A stretch of 64,000 nt of DNA from Prevotella herbatica. GTDB lineage: Bacteria; Bacteroidota; Bacteroidia; Bacteroidales; Bacteroidaceae. A program made the position numbers and the translations under genes. A model generated the notes under the pieces. The model was given only the letters and a program-made list of their open reading frames with translations, was not told the DNA's origin and made no database searches. Position 1 is the stretch's first letter; the number at the start of each line of letters is the position of its first letter. The stretch covers positions 1,393,501-1,457,500 of the forward strand of contig NZ_AP024484.1 in assembly GCF_017347605.1 (NCBI RefSeq). Reading direction: 5' to 3'. Shown in pieces: positions 8,191 to 16,521 of this stretch.

Positions 8191-8817
8191 ATGAAGGAAA
8201 TAGACCCACTACAAACTAAACGAGCTGGTGCTTTTGAATTATGGATGAAGGCCCCAATGCCGATGGTAACGATTTTCAAGACCTTAAACGTCAAGCGCCT
8301 TGTGAAATTAGCGCATAAGTCTGGTTATAAATTCAATATGCTTATGTGTTGGTGCATTGGGAAGGCAGCATCGGATATTGAAGAGTTCTATTTTTTACCA
8401 GTTAATAGGAAATTGATACAATTCGATAAGCTTGGAATAAATATCGTTATAAAGACCAAAGATGGCAAAATCAACACCTGTGACATTCCCTTCTCAGATG
8501 ACATTGAGTTGTTTTGTAGTAATTATCTACGACTGACTAAACTAGTATACGAAACTGGCAATGCACATAATTTAGGTGATGATTACATGATAATAGGCAC
8601 TTCTGCACTTGTCAAATATGATATAGACGGCATTGTAAATCTTTATTCGGGAATTTTCAACAATCCTTTTATGGCATGGGGAAAATATAAACGAAGATGG
8701 ATGAAAACAACACTTTCAATATCTTTCCAGTTTCATCACACACAGATGGATGGTGAGCAATCATGCATATTTCTTGACAAGTTACAAAACATAATTAATA
8801 AATACAACATCTTATAA
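8191..8817 (+). CDS. CatA-like chloramphenicol-acetyltransferase-family protein
   Basis: A 208-residue protein of the trimeric CAT fold, slightly shorter than classical CatA (about 215-220). The family motif HHxxxDG is present as HHTQMDG (residues 182-188), supplying the general-base His. The N-terminal FNMLMCWCIGKAASDIEEF segment and the central TKDGKINTCDIPFSDD also fit. Several CatA-like relatives in Bacteroidota are not proven drug-resistance genes. It lies between a structurally unrelated CatB/Vat enzyme and a GNAT gene: three unrelated acetyltransferase folds in a row, all using acetyl-CoA. Confidence 0.83.
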   Translation: MKEIDPLQTKRAGAFELWMKAPMPMVTIFKTLNVKRLVKLAHKSGYKFNMLMCWCIGKAASDIEEFYFLPVNRKLIQFDKLGINIVIKTKDGKINTCDIPFSDDIELFCSNYLRLTKLVYETGNAHNLGDDYMIIGTSALVKYDIDGIVNLYSGIFNNPFMAWGKYKRRWMKTTLSISFQFHHTQMDGEQSCIFLDKLQNIINKYNIL

Positions 8818-8828
8818 TAAACAATGCT

Positions 8829-9587
8829 ATGGACATAATCACAATTACAAAAGAAAATCTAAAGAATGAACATATATGCTGTGCCATCTCGAATAAAGAA
8901 GATATTCAAGTGGTATCCAAGAAATCATGGATAGCAGAAAGACTTGATGACGGTCTTGTTTTCAAGAAAGGAAATGTAAGAGGTAAATGTTTTATTGAAT
9001 ACATCCCTGCCGAGAAAGCATGGGGTCCTATTGAGGCTCCAGGATATATGTACATTGACTGTTTATGGGTGAGCGGACAGTTTAAGGGACAAGGCAACTC
9101 TAGTATGCTACTTGAAGAGTGCATACGTGACAGCAAAGAGAAGGGCATGAAAGGATTAGTTGTCTTATCATCAAAGAAGAAGATGCCATTTATCGCAGAT
9201 CCAAAATACTTCCGCCACAAAGGATTTAAACTCGCAGATACTGCCGAGCCATATTTCGAACTGCTATATCTCCCATTCGATAATACTGCAGAGATTCCAA
9301 AATTCAAACCATCGGTTAAAAATACTGCAATTCAAGAACAGGGAATGGTATTGTACTATACAGCTCAATGCCCATTCACTGCGAAATATGCACCATTGAT
9401 AGAAGTTGTAGCGAATGAAAATGACATTCCGTTCAAGTCTGTCAAAATTGAAACAACTGCAGAAGCTCAGAATGCACCATCACCATTTACAACTTACAGC
9501 CTCTTCTATAAAGGTAAATTTGTCACTCATGAAATATTGTCGGAAAACAAATTTCTTAAGATAGCAAAAGCTTTGAGCAGTGAATAA
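8829..9587 (+). CDS. GNAT N-acetyltransferase with C-terminal YoaP-like domain
   Basis: A 252-residue protein. Residues about 1-150 are a GNAT domain: the acetyl-CoA-binding motif reads VSGQFKGQGNSSMLLEEC, followed by KGLVVLSSKKK and the FRHKGFKLAD segment. Residues about 170-252 fit the YoaP C-terminal, thioredoxin-like domain, with a CPF segment (YYTAQCPFTAKYAP) and the TTYSLFYKGKFVTHEIL strand. Substrate unknown. It closes the acetyltransferase run, 11 bases after the CatA-like gene. Confidence 0.82.
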   Translation: MDIITITKENLKNEHICCAISNKEDIQVVSKKSWIAERLDDGLVFKKGNVRGKCFIEYIPAEKAWGPIEAPGYMYIDCLWVSGQFKGQGNSSMLLEECIRDSKEKGMKGLVVLSSKKKMPFIADPKYFRHKGFKLADTAEPYFELLYLPFDNTAEIPKFKPSVKNTAIQEQGMVLYYTAQCPFTAKYAPLIEVVANENDIPFKSVKIETTAEAQNAPSPFTTYSLFYKGKFVTHEILSENKFLKIAKALSSE

Positions 9588-9608
9588 TATCTGTAATTAT
9601 GCCTGAGA

Positions 9609-9659
9609 TTCACCGAACTTAATATTAAATTCACCGATCGTAATATATTAGTTCACCGA
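9609..9659 (+). promoter_or_regulatory. Three phased direct repeats, probable LytTR operator
   Basis: TTCACCGA occurs exactly three times, at 9609-9616, 9630-9637 and 9652-9659, with start-to-start spacings of 21 and 22 bases (two helical turns). The third copy ends 7 bases before the -33 region of the liaF-like promoter. LytTR regulators are known to bind tandem direct repeats of about 9 bp with a 21-22 bp period just upstream of -35/-33 regions, and the second gene of this operon is a LytTR protein, so autoregulation is likely. I saw no other copies in the window. Confidence 0.72.
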
Positions 9660-9666
9660 TAAGGTA

Positions 9667-9697
9667 TTGCAAAACAATCAATTAGTTTATATCTTTG
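9667..9697 (+). promoter_or_regulatory. Promoter of the liaF-like/LytTR operon
   Basis: TTG at 9667-9669, 20 bases, then TATCTTTG at 9690-9697, a good Bacteroidota promoter directly behind the phased repeats. The leader to the start codon at 9768 is about 65 nt. Confidence 0.7.
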
Positions 9698-9767
9698 CAT
9701 CATCAAAATATGAAGCATAAAGAATGCTATTGAATATTTTTTGATAGAAACATAAAATATTAAAATT

Positions 9768-10484
9768 ATGGAAAGAAGTAATTCTAAAAAATTTGTTTTG
9801 GGAACCGTTTTCATTGCTGTAGGTGTGATATACCTATTATCAAATTTGGGGCTATTTCCTGAGGCATGGAAAAATGTTATTGTCTCATGGCAGTCATTAA
9901 TCTTATTATGGAGTGCTATCGCTATATATAAACATCATTATGTAAGCGGATTGATTCTAGCTATTATTGGAATTTGGTTTCTTATGCCAGAATTATCTCC
10001 CATTATGGGATTCAATTATTCTGAAGCAACACTGCATGCTACGTTCTGGCCAGTAATTATCATAGCAATAGGTTTATTAATTATATTTAATAGACACAAT
10101 CATCATAGTTTTCATCATAACAGTTGTAGAATGAAAAGTAATATTGGTTCTAAAGACGGTAAGGTAGATTATAATCTTGTAATGAACGGTATTGATGAAA
10201 TATTTTTAGAACCAGTATTCTACGGAGGTGAGATAAGTACGATTATGGGAGGTGCAAAACTAGACTTACGTCGAACAACACTCCCAGAAGGTGACACAAC
10301 ACTTAAAATTAGTTCTATTTGTGGTGGTGTAACACTATTATTGCCATTAGATTGGAATGTTAAGGTTAATAGCGATTCTATATTAGGTGGCTTCGGGGAT
10401 CATAGACGCACTAACGGAGTAAACAGCGACCGACGCCTGATTATAGATGCCAGCTTCATATTAGGTGGAGGAAGTATAGAATAA
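9768..10484 (+). CDS. LiaF-like transmembrane protein
   Basis: A 238-residue protein. The N-terminal 115 residues carry four hydrophobic segments (FVLGTVFIAVGVIYLLSNLG, then three more to about residue 110), followed by a His-rich turn (HNHHSFHHN). Residues about 135-238 are the LiaF C-terminal beta-rich domain with repeated GG turns (STIMGGAKLDLRR, ICGGVTLLLP, ILGGFGD, FILGGGSIE). In Firmicutes LiaF restrains the LiaSR cell-envelope stress response. Here it is paired with a LytTR regulator: its stop codon TAA at 10482-10484 overlaps the regulator's ATG by one base, which implies coupled translation. Confidence 0.83.
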   Translation: MERSNSKKFVLGTVFIAVGVIYLLSNLGLFPEAWKNVIVSWQSLILLWSAIAIYKHHYVSGLILAIIGIWFLMPELSPIMGFNYSEATLHATFWPVIIIAIGLLIIFNRHNHHSFHHNSCRMKSNIGSKDGKVDYNLVMNGIDEIFLEPVFYGGEISTIMGGAKLDLRRTTLPEGDTTLKISSICGGVTLLLPLDWNVKVNSDSILGGFGDHRRTNGVNSDRRLIIDASFILGGGSIE

Positions 10485-11290
10485 TGGAAAATCTGATACT
10501 ACATAACTCATTAACGCGTCAGCATCACATATTTCTATCTGTGCTGCTAGGTGTTGCTTATGCATTGAGTTTTGGATTATCCTTTAGTCTCTCACCTATT
10601 GGTATTAGTGCTGATGCGATAATAAGCTCTTTACTGCTTTTTTGTGAAGCTGTGATTTTATGGAGCATATTTACATATAGCCGTATTGAAATTCTTGGTT
10701 TTTATCAGTCTGTGACAATACATATTGCTTATGCACTTTTGTCTGTCACAATAATGGTATTATTAGAATATCTAGTTATGACTGAATTTTCAAAAGAAAG
10801 TTTATCAATATATTTTCAATCATTGCCAGCAAGAGTTTTTTGCCTTATTGTCATTTATGCATCGTTCAGAAGATATTATATAAGTAATATGTCTGAGAAT
10901 GATTTTGAGAATGATGAACATGCAGAGATAGAGAGCAAACTAGAAACAGTGGCACCAATTGATGTTATTGAACGTATAACTGTCAAGGTTGGAACAAAAA
11001 TAAAGGTAATACCTGTAGATGAAGTTATATACTTTAAGGCTGAAGATGACTATGTTTCTGTAGTTACAGATCAAGGGCACTGGCTTAAAAGCGAAAGACT
11101 TAAAGATTATGAAGAATCCCTACCAAGTAATGAGTTTGCAAGAGTACACCGCTCATATATTGTCAACATCAGCAAAATATCAAAAATAGAAAGGTATGGT
11201 CAGAAACAGATGTTGTCTCTTAACAATGGCGAGCAGATAAGAATAAGTCTGACAGGATATAAGATTTTAAAAGAAAAGTTGAAATTATAA
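10484..11290 (+). CDS. Membrane-anchored LytTR-family transcription regulator
   Basis: A 268-residue protein with four N-terminal membrane helices (about residues 15-130), a short acidic linker, and a LytTR DNA-binding domain from about 165 to the end: ITVKVGTKIKVIPVDEVIYFKAEDDYVSV, ERLKDYEESLP, FARVHRSYIVNI, and RISLTGYKILKEKL. It lacks a receiver domain, so the membrane part (with the LiaF-like partner) probably senses the signal directly. Start overlaps the previous stop. The three phased repeats upstream of the operon are its likely target. Confidence 0.86.
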   Translation: MENLILHNSLTRQHHIFLSVLLGVAYALSFGLSFSLSPIGISADAIISSLLLFCEAVILWSIFTYSRIEILGFYQSVTIHIAYALLSVTIMVLLEYLVMTEFSKESLSIYFQSLPARVFCLIVIYASFRRYYISNMSENDFENDEHAEIESKLETVAPIDVIERITVKVGTKIKVIPVDEVIYFKAEDDYVSVVTDQGHWLKSERLKDYEESLPSNEFARVHRSYIVNISKISKIERYGQKQMLSLNNGEQIRISLTGYKILKEKLKL

Positions 11291-11302
11291 AATTATATCA
11301 AT

Positions 11303-11524
11303 ATGAAACATCAAATTTTAATATTCACAACTTCGGTTTCAAAGAAGAAGCAGATAAAACATATAAGGACATTGTTGAAAAATAGTTTCAAAATATTTAA
11401 TATTAGCCTAGATTTTGAAGACTGGGAGAAAGTTCTAAAAGTAGAATGCTGTGACGTTTCTGAATTAGAGATAATATCGAAGCTACGTACTATAAATATT
11501 AATGCAGCTGTTCTCAATCATTGA
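11303..11524 (+). CDS. Small protein (73 aa) at the end of the LytTR operon
   Basis: Seventy-three residues starting 12 bases after the LytTR gene. The predicted order strand-helix-strand-strand-helix-strand (ILIFTTSV, KKKQIKHIRTLLKNS, FKIFNISLD, VLKVECCDV, ELEIISKLRTI, NAAVLNH) suggests a ferredoxin-like fold as in heavy-metal-associated domains, but the CxxC metal motif is absent; only the CC pair in KVECCDV remains. Probably a third member of this stress operon; function unknown. Confidence 0.6.
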   Translation: MKHQILIFTTSVSKKKQIKHIRTLLKNSFKIFNISLDFEDWEKVLKVECCDVSELEIISKLRTININAAVLNH

Positions 11525-11556
11525 TTATTATAATCACCCTATAAATGGGCTTGGCT

Positions 11557-12343
11557 CTACCAGAAAAAGTTTTTTTAATGCCACTAATGTTACTTTGTCA
11601 CAAACCCTTTGTTTATAGGGCTTCAGCCAGTGACATTAAGTGACATTATCGGGGTAAAAGTGACATTAAACAGTAAATTGCACCTATTTTTGGCGATTTT
11701 TTGCAAAATACGCAATACATATATAGACGTTTTTTCGTTTATGATGGTCTGTACTCGTCATCATGTGCTATACTTTGCAATATGTTTGGGGCTTATCACA
11801 GAGCCCAACTACAATAATACTGATAATTGTAATCAATCCTATTTTTGTAGTTTTATTGATAGTAATTCTTTTACCAACGTCAAGCAATATCGTTTTTCAC
11901 GTTAGGCAATTCAATTACCCAACGTGGGTAATTGAGTTTTTCATGTTAGGTAACCCGATTACCTACGTTGGGTAATCCGATTACTCAGACACTCGGGTAA
12001 TAGGATTACCCAGAATTCGCAAAAATTTAGGTAATAGTTTATACGCTCATATTTGATAATTATTTGCATACTTCAAAATCATTAATATAAATATGAATGA
12101 AGTAGATTTCTGAATTATTCGTATTATTGAGTAAGCCAGACTATATTCGATAAAACTTTATAAGAGCAAACATCTATTATGAAAATAGCATAATTGCTAA
12201 AAAAACGCGAAAAACAGGTGTGATTTGCAGGTTAATGTCACTTTTAACCTGATAATATCACTTAATGTCACTGGCTGAAGCCCTATAAACAAAGGGTTTG
12301 TGACATTATGACATTAGTGGCATTAAAAAAACTTTTCTGGTAG
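11557..12343. repeat. Fold-back element A (non-coding, arms about 150 nt)
   Basis: It lies between the 3' ends of the convergent 73-aa gene and O-methyltransferase gene. The left arm 11557-11709 is the imperfect reverse complement of the right arm 12193-12343; 47 consecutive bases (11597-11643 against 12258-12304) match perfectly. The perfect part contains the core AGCCCTATAAACAAAGGG (as read on the + strand of the right arm), flanked on both sides by copies of the word GTGACATTA or its complement. The 480-bp interior holds further short palindromes. I see no transposase, no credible ORF and no target-site duplication. The same architecture recurs at 33768-34769 and 56438-56863. Confidence 0.85.
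11898..12012. repeat. Palindromic word cluster inside element A
   Basis: Within about 115 bases the word GGGTAAT or GGTAAT and its complement ATTACC(C) alternate at least eight times, for example ATTACCCAACGTGGGTAAT at about 11925-11943 region and ATTACCTACGTTGGGTAAT just downstream. The segment could fold into several alternative small hairpins. It forms the centre of the fold-back element. Confidence 0.7.
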
Positions 12344-12364
12344 AACGTACAGTATAATAGAGGC

Positions 12365-13042
12365 TTATTTTATCTTCTTTATCAATGACAATCCATCACG
12401 TATTGGCAATATCACTTTTTCTACCCTATCATCAGCAGCTACATGATCATTGAAATTTCTTATACCAATAGTCTGTCGGTCACGATCATAAGCAGGATCT
12501 ATTACATGTCCATCCCATAATGTATTATCAGCAAGTATATATCCACCTTTGCGCAATATCTTCATTGTCATCTCATAGGTTTCTATATAAGTACGTTTGT
12601 CTCCATCAATAAAGGCCATATCGAAGTCTATCCCTAATTTGGGTGCAAGGATGTTTGCATCACCGATATTAAAAACAATCTTATTAGCAACGTCAGAACC
12701 TTCAATCCATTTTCTAGTGAAGTCTTCCATTTCATCATTAATCTCAAACGTATAGATCTTTCCGTCGCTATCCAGTCCATTAGCCATGCTTATAGCACTA
12801 TATCCACTAAAAGTACCAACCTCAAGAATATTCTTTGGCTTAATCATACCAACAAGCATCTTTAAAAGCTGTCCCTGAATATGTCCACTTGCCATACGCC
12901 CATGTACAGTATGTATGTTGGTTGCCCTATAAAGGCTAAACAAATATTCGCTTTCCGGATCGATATGCTTTGCGATATAATTATTAATGTCTTCCTCAAC
13001 ACTTTGCAATGCTGGGACATTTATTTCTCCGTGTCTATTCAT
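12365..13042 (-). CDS. O-methyltransferase, class I (CCoAOMT/TrmR-like)
   Basis: A 225-residue protein of the O-methyltransferase family 3: VGMIKPKNILEVGTFSGYS with the SAM-binding EVGTFSGYS, IYTFEINDE (acidic ribose contact), DMAFIDGDKRTY and GGYILADNTLW with the metal-binding DN. Family members use a divalent cation. In many Bacteroidota the gene next to aroQ is of this type; the substrate may be a small phenol or tRNA (TrmR-like), not decided by sequence. It begins 2 bases after the aroQ stop, so the two are co-transcribed leftward. Confidence 0.8.
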   Translation of the reverse strand: MNRHGEINVPALQSVEEDINNYIAKHIDPESEYLFSLYRATNIHTVHGRMASGHIQGQLLKMLVGMIKPKNILEVGTFSGYSAISMANGLDSDGKIYTFEINDEMEDFTRKWIEGSDVANKIVFNIGDANILAPKLGIDFDMAFIDGDKRTYIETYEMTMKILRKGGYILADNTLWDGHVIDPAYDRDRQTIGIRNFNDHVAADDRVEKVILPIRDGLSLIKKIK

Positions 13043-13044
13043 TT

Positions 13045-13479
13045 CTATTTCTTTTCAGGCATATTAGCTAATATTCCTTGTATAGCCATGTCATATCCAG
13101 CAAATCCGAATCCACAAATTACACCAAGACATGCAGAACTTAGATATGAATGATGACGGAACTCCTCTCGCTTATGAACATTACTGATATGGACTTCTAC
13201 GACTGGGCATTTCAAACTGCGGATACAGTCTTGCAAGGCAATACTAGTATGTGTATATGCACCGGCATTAAGAACGATTCCATCATAAGAGAATCCTACT
13301 TCCTGCAATTTATCTATCAGTTCGCCTTCAAGATTGCTTTGATAATATTCTATTTCAATATCAGAATATTTTGCCTTAAGCTGTGGAAGGTAGCTCTCAA
13401 AAGAGTTACTACCATATATACCTGGTTCACGAACTCCAAGCAAATTGAGGTTTGGACCATTAATGATTTGAATCTTCAT
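13045..13479 (-). CDS. aroQ: 3-dehydroquinate dehydratase, type II
   Basis: A 144-residue protein of the usual length for the dodecameric type II enzyme. It contains INGPNLNLLGVREPGIYG with the catalytic Tyr, the NAGAYTHTSIAL segment, and VEVHISNVHKREEFRHHS with the catalytic His. It converts 3-dehydroquinate to 3-dehydroshikimate in aromatic amino acid synthesis, in the cytosol. It is transcribed away from xerD; the 238-bp gap holds the 83-bp tandem repeat. Confidence 0.95.
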   Translation of the reverse strand: MKIQIINGPNLNLLGVREPGIYGSNSFESYLPQLKAKYSDIEIEYYQSNLEGELIDKLQEVGFSYDGIVLNAGAYTHTSIALQDCIRSLKCPVVEVHISNVHKREEFRHHSYLSSACLGVICGFGFAGYDMAIQGILANMPEKK

Positions 13480-13500
13480 AATCTTAAGAATATATTGTTA

Positions 13501-13700
13501 TATTTTGTATCGGCTCCAGCTTACACTATTCTACATTCGGTCAAGATAGACGACACCTCAACAGTAAAAATAAAAATGCTTTTTATTTTGTATTGTCTTC
13601 GACTTGCACTACTCTACCTTCGGTCAAGATAGGCGGCGCCTCAACAATAAAAATAAAAATACTTTTTATTTTGTATTGTCTTCGACTTGCACTATCTTTG
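13501..13700 (+). repeat. 83-bp tandem repeat (2.4 copies) carrying the xerD promoter
   Basis: Copies begin at 13501, 13584 and 13667, exactly 83 bases apart, each starting TATTTTGTAT. Copies 1 and 2 agree at about 70 of 83 positions; copy 3 repeats the first 28 bases of copy 2 exactly and then runs into the promoter. Each unit has a TTTG at the -33 place and, 19 bases on, a -7 position: TATTCTAC in copy 1, TACTCTAC in copy 2 and the intact TATCTTTG in copy 3. A palindromic AT block (AAAAATAAAAATacTTTTTATTTT-like) closes each unit. Confidence 0.85.
13670..13700 (+). promoter_or_regulatory. xerD promoter
   Basis: TTTG (13670-13673), 19 bases, TATCTTTG (13693-13700): an exact match to the Bacteroidota primary sigma factor consensus, in the last copy of the tandem repeat. 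Transcription probably starts about 10 bases before the ATG at 13718, giving a very short leader. Confidence 0.85.
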
Positions 13701-13717
13701 CAAAAATAACAAAATAA

Positions 13718-14641
13718 ATGGAAACAGACAAGAATTATTCCACTAATATTCTTAAGGCTTACCAGAGATATCTTAAATTGGAACGTAATTACTCAACTAA
13801 TACAGTTGACGCTTATATACATGACATAAAAAGTCTGCTTGACTATTGTCTGGAGATAAGTAAAAACGTATTGCAGTTACAACTTGAAGATTTACAGAAC
13901 TTTGCTGCCACTATCCACGAAAAGGGTATTGGTCCAACATCACAGGCAAGAATACTTAGCGGAGTAAGATCTTTTTATCGTTATCTGCTTTTAGATGGAT
14001 ATATAGATGCTGACCCATCAGAACTACTAGAGTCACCAAATCTAGGAAAACATCTACCAGAGGTATTGTCTACTCCTGAAGTTGACAAGCTTGAGAACGT
14101 AATAGATCTCACTACTAAAGAAGGGCAACGCAACAAAGCTATAATAGAAGTTTTATTTTCATGTGGATTACGAGTTTCAGAACTTGTAAACCTAAAATTG
14201 TCTCAATTATTTCTTGATGAGGGATTCGTTCAGGTAATAGGCAAGGGTCGCAAAGAACGTCTTGTACCAATCTCTCAGCGCGCAATAAAGGAACTGAACC
14301 TATGGTTTTATGACCGAAAACAGCTAGATATCAAAACTGGCGAAGAAGATTACGTATTTCTTAATCGTCGAGGCAGTCATCTTACACGCACGATGATACT
14401 TATAATGATAAAAAAGGAAGCCGAGAAGGCTGGTATTAAAAAGACAATATCACCACATACCATGCGCCATAGCTTCGCAACAGCATTATTGCAAGGTGGT
14501 GCTGATCTTCGTGCCATACAGGCAATGCTAGGACACGAAGATATAGGCACAACAGAAATATATACTCACATTGATATTACTACACTTAGGCAGGAAATAC
14601 TTGAACATCACCCACGAAACATCAGATCAAAGGAGAAATGA
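13718..14641 (+). CDS. xerD: Tyrosine recombinase XerD
   Basis: A 307-residue recombinase of standard length. The SAM-like N-terminal core-binding domain covers about residues 1-95 and the catalytic domain 110-300. All active-site residues are visible: Arg152 (CGLRVSEL), Lys176 (GKGRKER), His247 and Arg250 (HTMRH), His273 (LGHEDI) and nucleophile Tyr282 (TEIYTH). With XerC it resolves chromosome dimers at dif during division. It is convergent with the DUF3857 gene; no integrase-linked cargo surrounds it, so it is the housekeeping enzyme. Confidence 0.92.
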   Translation: METDKNYSTNILKAYQRYLKLERNYSTNTVDAYIHDIKSLLDYCLEISKNVLQLQLEDLQNFAATIHEKGIGPTSQARILSGVRSFYRYLLLDGYIDADPSELLESPNLGKHLPEVLSTPEVDKLENVIDLTTKEGQRNKAIIEVLFSCGLRVSELVNLKLSQLFLDEGFVQVIGKGRKERLVPISQRAIKELNLWFYDRKQLDIKTGEEDYVFLNRRGSHLTRTMILIMIKKEAEKAGIKKTISPHTMRHSFATALLQGGADLRAIQAMLGHEDIGTTEIYTHIDITTLRQEILEHHPRNIRSKEK

Positions 14642-14658
14642 TTTAGTTAGCAATATTT

Positions 14659-16521
14659 CTATATTTTCTTCAGCACTATCTTTTGGCTGTATAATGAAGC
14701 CAATAATTTCATAAAAGCATATAGCTGAGAATATTTATCAGCACTAAACAGACCCTTGTTCATCAATAGTTTATAATTTACTTTTATGTCGTTGCCTTTA
14801 TGAGCAAGGGAGAAAGCCAATTTACCAAAAGGTGATTGATAGATAGTGTCACGTGGATATGCTTCAAGAGTAAAGCCTGCAGGGATATGTATTGTTATAT
14901 TCTCTTCATCAATATATCCATAACTTTTGTATATATCATGTTTTCTGACATTGTTGGATTCTGGTACTGTAAAACCCCTATGCGAAGGATTCAGAGGCAC
15001 AAAGAGTCTGCTACCAGTGAGATTGGCATATCCATGACTTGAAATACATGCATCTATCTGAACTGAAGGAACAGAATAACTCTGCTTATGTAACGTGACA
15101 TCCATTTTTGAGATATCTGCATCAGGAACTTTCATTACGTCATTAATATATTTTTTACGTTCTTTGTCACCAGCCGAAACAAGCGCGAGTTTGTCCTCAT
15201 ATTGTCTCATATATGAACACTGAGACATATTAATCAGCGCCATTCTGCCAGGACCAAGAGTTATGTCAATATCACTATGCTGGATATTAGTTGTATCAGC
15301 ATATTCCGGCAACCTGCATAATTCTCCACCTTCATCTGTCATCACTAAAGCATTGTGCCCGGCTATGTCGGAATGAACATATCCAAGGGCTAAATCAGGA
15401 GCAGTGCATTCAATCCATATTGTATCTCCTTTTAAAGGAACTTGTAATATAGCATGATCAAATAGGTCTAGACTTGGGAAAGTCGGCAGCTGACGATCAT
15501 ATTTTGTACTTATTATAGCATAATTAGAGTGAATACCTACTTCATTAAGCATGGCACGCATATAGTTTGACAGTCCTTTGCAATCACCAAAGCCATTATT
15601 ATAAACATCAGAGGCGGCAATAGGTTGCATTCCACCAATTCCTAGTTGAATACTCACGTATCTAGTAGACTTTTCAAGTAACTGATATAAAAGGGCTATT
15701 TTAGACTTAGCATCCCTGCAGGTATCAGTTAGTTCATGTATTCGAGTTTTGGCTGTATTATTAAAGAAATTCCTACCGGTCAACAATCCATTAAACCACA
15801 ATCCCAAATCATGCCATGAAGCCATACTTCCCTTTGTACCCTTATATACAAAGTCAGCAGGCGCAAAAAGTATACGTGGCATGATTTGGTATATGGGCTT
15901 TGAATATGATTCCTTATGTATAGCGTGCAAACTATCCATCGAAACCTCAATAACAGTATTATTACCAAGAGTAGTTTTGTTTACTTTCCAATTAGTATTT
16001 ATGCATTGATATCTACATGGATTGTCATTTGGTGTTATCAATTTATAGGATGCATGGTTTACCTCCACATCATAATCCGTCTGTGGAGCAAAAGAAGGAA
16101 GCGACACAAAACCATTTGACATTTCAACAGTCCAATCATAAGTTACTGTTATTGGATATACAGGTGGCGTATATTGAAAATACATCATATAGTCATCTGT
16201 TGCCATTTCATGAGAATACTCAGACTTAAGCAGGTCTCCTTTCTTAATCTTACGTAACACACGCCCTGTCTGGTCAGTGATTACGCCCGAGAAGCTTGAT
16301 ATCCGCTCATCCTTGGAGCATTGGCAATCAAAGTTAACAGCATCGGCACCTTTTTCATTTATAACCTTAATCATGCTATGCATGTTGCATGTTGCAGATG
16401 ACTTGTCATGGATTTGTACCTGAGTATTGTCCTCCAACACGATAACATTTGTCTGCGCATTGCAGAATTGCGAGATCATCAGCAATCCTGCAATTATGTA
16501 TAATGATATATTATTTTTCAT
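14659..16521 (-). CDS. DUF3857/transglutaminase-like secreted protein 2
   Basis: A 620-residue protein with a signal peptide (NISLYIIAGLLMISQFCNAQ, cleavage about residue 22). Residues about 40-220 fit DUF3857; about 270-350 fit a transglutaminase-like domain, with the nucleophile Cys in NNGFGDCKGLSNYMRAML and a downstream LFDHAILQV His. The rest is a beta-rich DUF2569/DUF3858-like tail. Role unknown; probably a periplasmic protein handling peptides or other substrates. Its ATG overlaps the stop of the upstream paralogue by one base, so the two are translationally coupled. Confidence 0.8.
   Translation of the reverse strand: MKNNISLYIIAGLLMISQFCNAQTNVIVLEDNTQVQIHDKSSATCNMHSMIKVINEKGADAVNFDCQCSKDERISSFSGVITDQTGRVLRKIKKGDLLKSEYSHEMATDDYMMYFQYTPPVYPITVTYDWTVEMSNGFVSLPSFAPQTDYDVEVNHASYKLITPNDNPCRYQCINTNWKVNKTTLGNNTVIEVSMDSLHAIHKESYSKPIYQIMPRILFAPADFVYKGTKGSMASWHDLGLWFNGLLTGRNFFNNTAKTRIHELTDTCRDAKSKIALLYQLLEKSTRYVSIQLGIGGMQPIAASDVYNNGFGDCKGLSNYMRAMLNEVGIHSNYAIISTKYDRQLPTFPSLDLFDHAILQVPLKGDTIWIECTAPDLALGYVHSDIAGHNALVMTDEGGELCRLPEYADTTNIQHSDIDITLGPGRMALINMSQCSYMRQYEDKLALVSAGDKERKKYINDVMKVPDADISKMDVTLHKQSYSVPSVQIDACISSHGYANLTGSRLFVPLNPSHRGFTVPESNNVRKHDIYKSYGYIDEENITIHIPAGFTLEAYPRDTIYQSPFGKLAFSLAHKGNDIKVNYKLLMNKGLFSADKYSQLYAFMKLLASLYSQKIVLKKI

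Noticed and set aside
11609..11975. ORFs of 98 and 70 codons inside element A
   Set aside because: They run through the inverted arm and the palindromic words, have no start signals and no recognisable protein text.
11557..12343. Simple MITE or IS remnant
   Set aside because: No flanking target duplication, and arms carry internal word repeats that differ completely from elements B and C.
12881..13632. Plus-strand ORFs (90 and 160 codons) over the O-methyltransferase/aroQ genes
   Set aside because: They are shadows antisense to well-supported genes.
13501..13700. CRISPR-like or attachment-site reading of the tandem repeat next to xerD
   Set aside because: Only 2.4 contiguous 83-bp copies with no spacers, and the last is simply the xerD promoter. 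No dif-like or integrated element is evident.
13718..14641. Integrase of a mobile element
   Set aside because: Sequence and context fit housekeeping XerD; no cargo, excision or mobilisation genes nearby.
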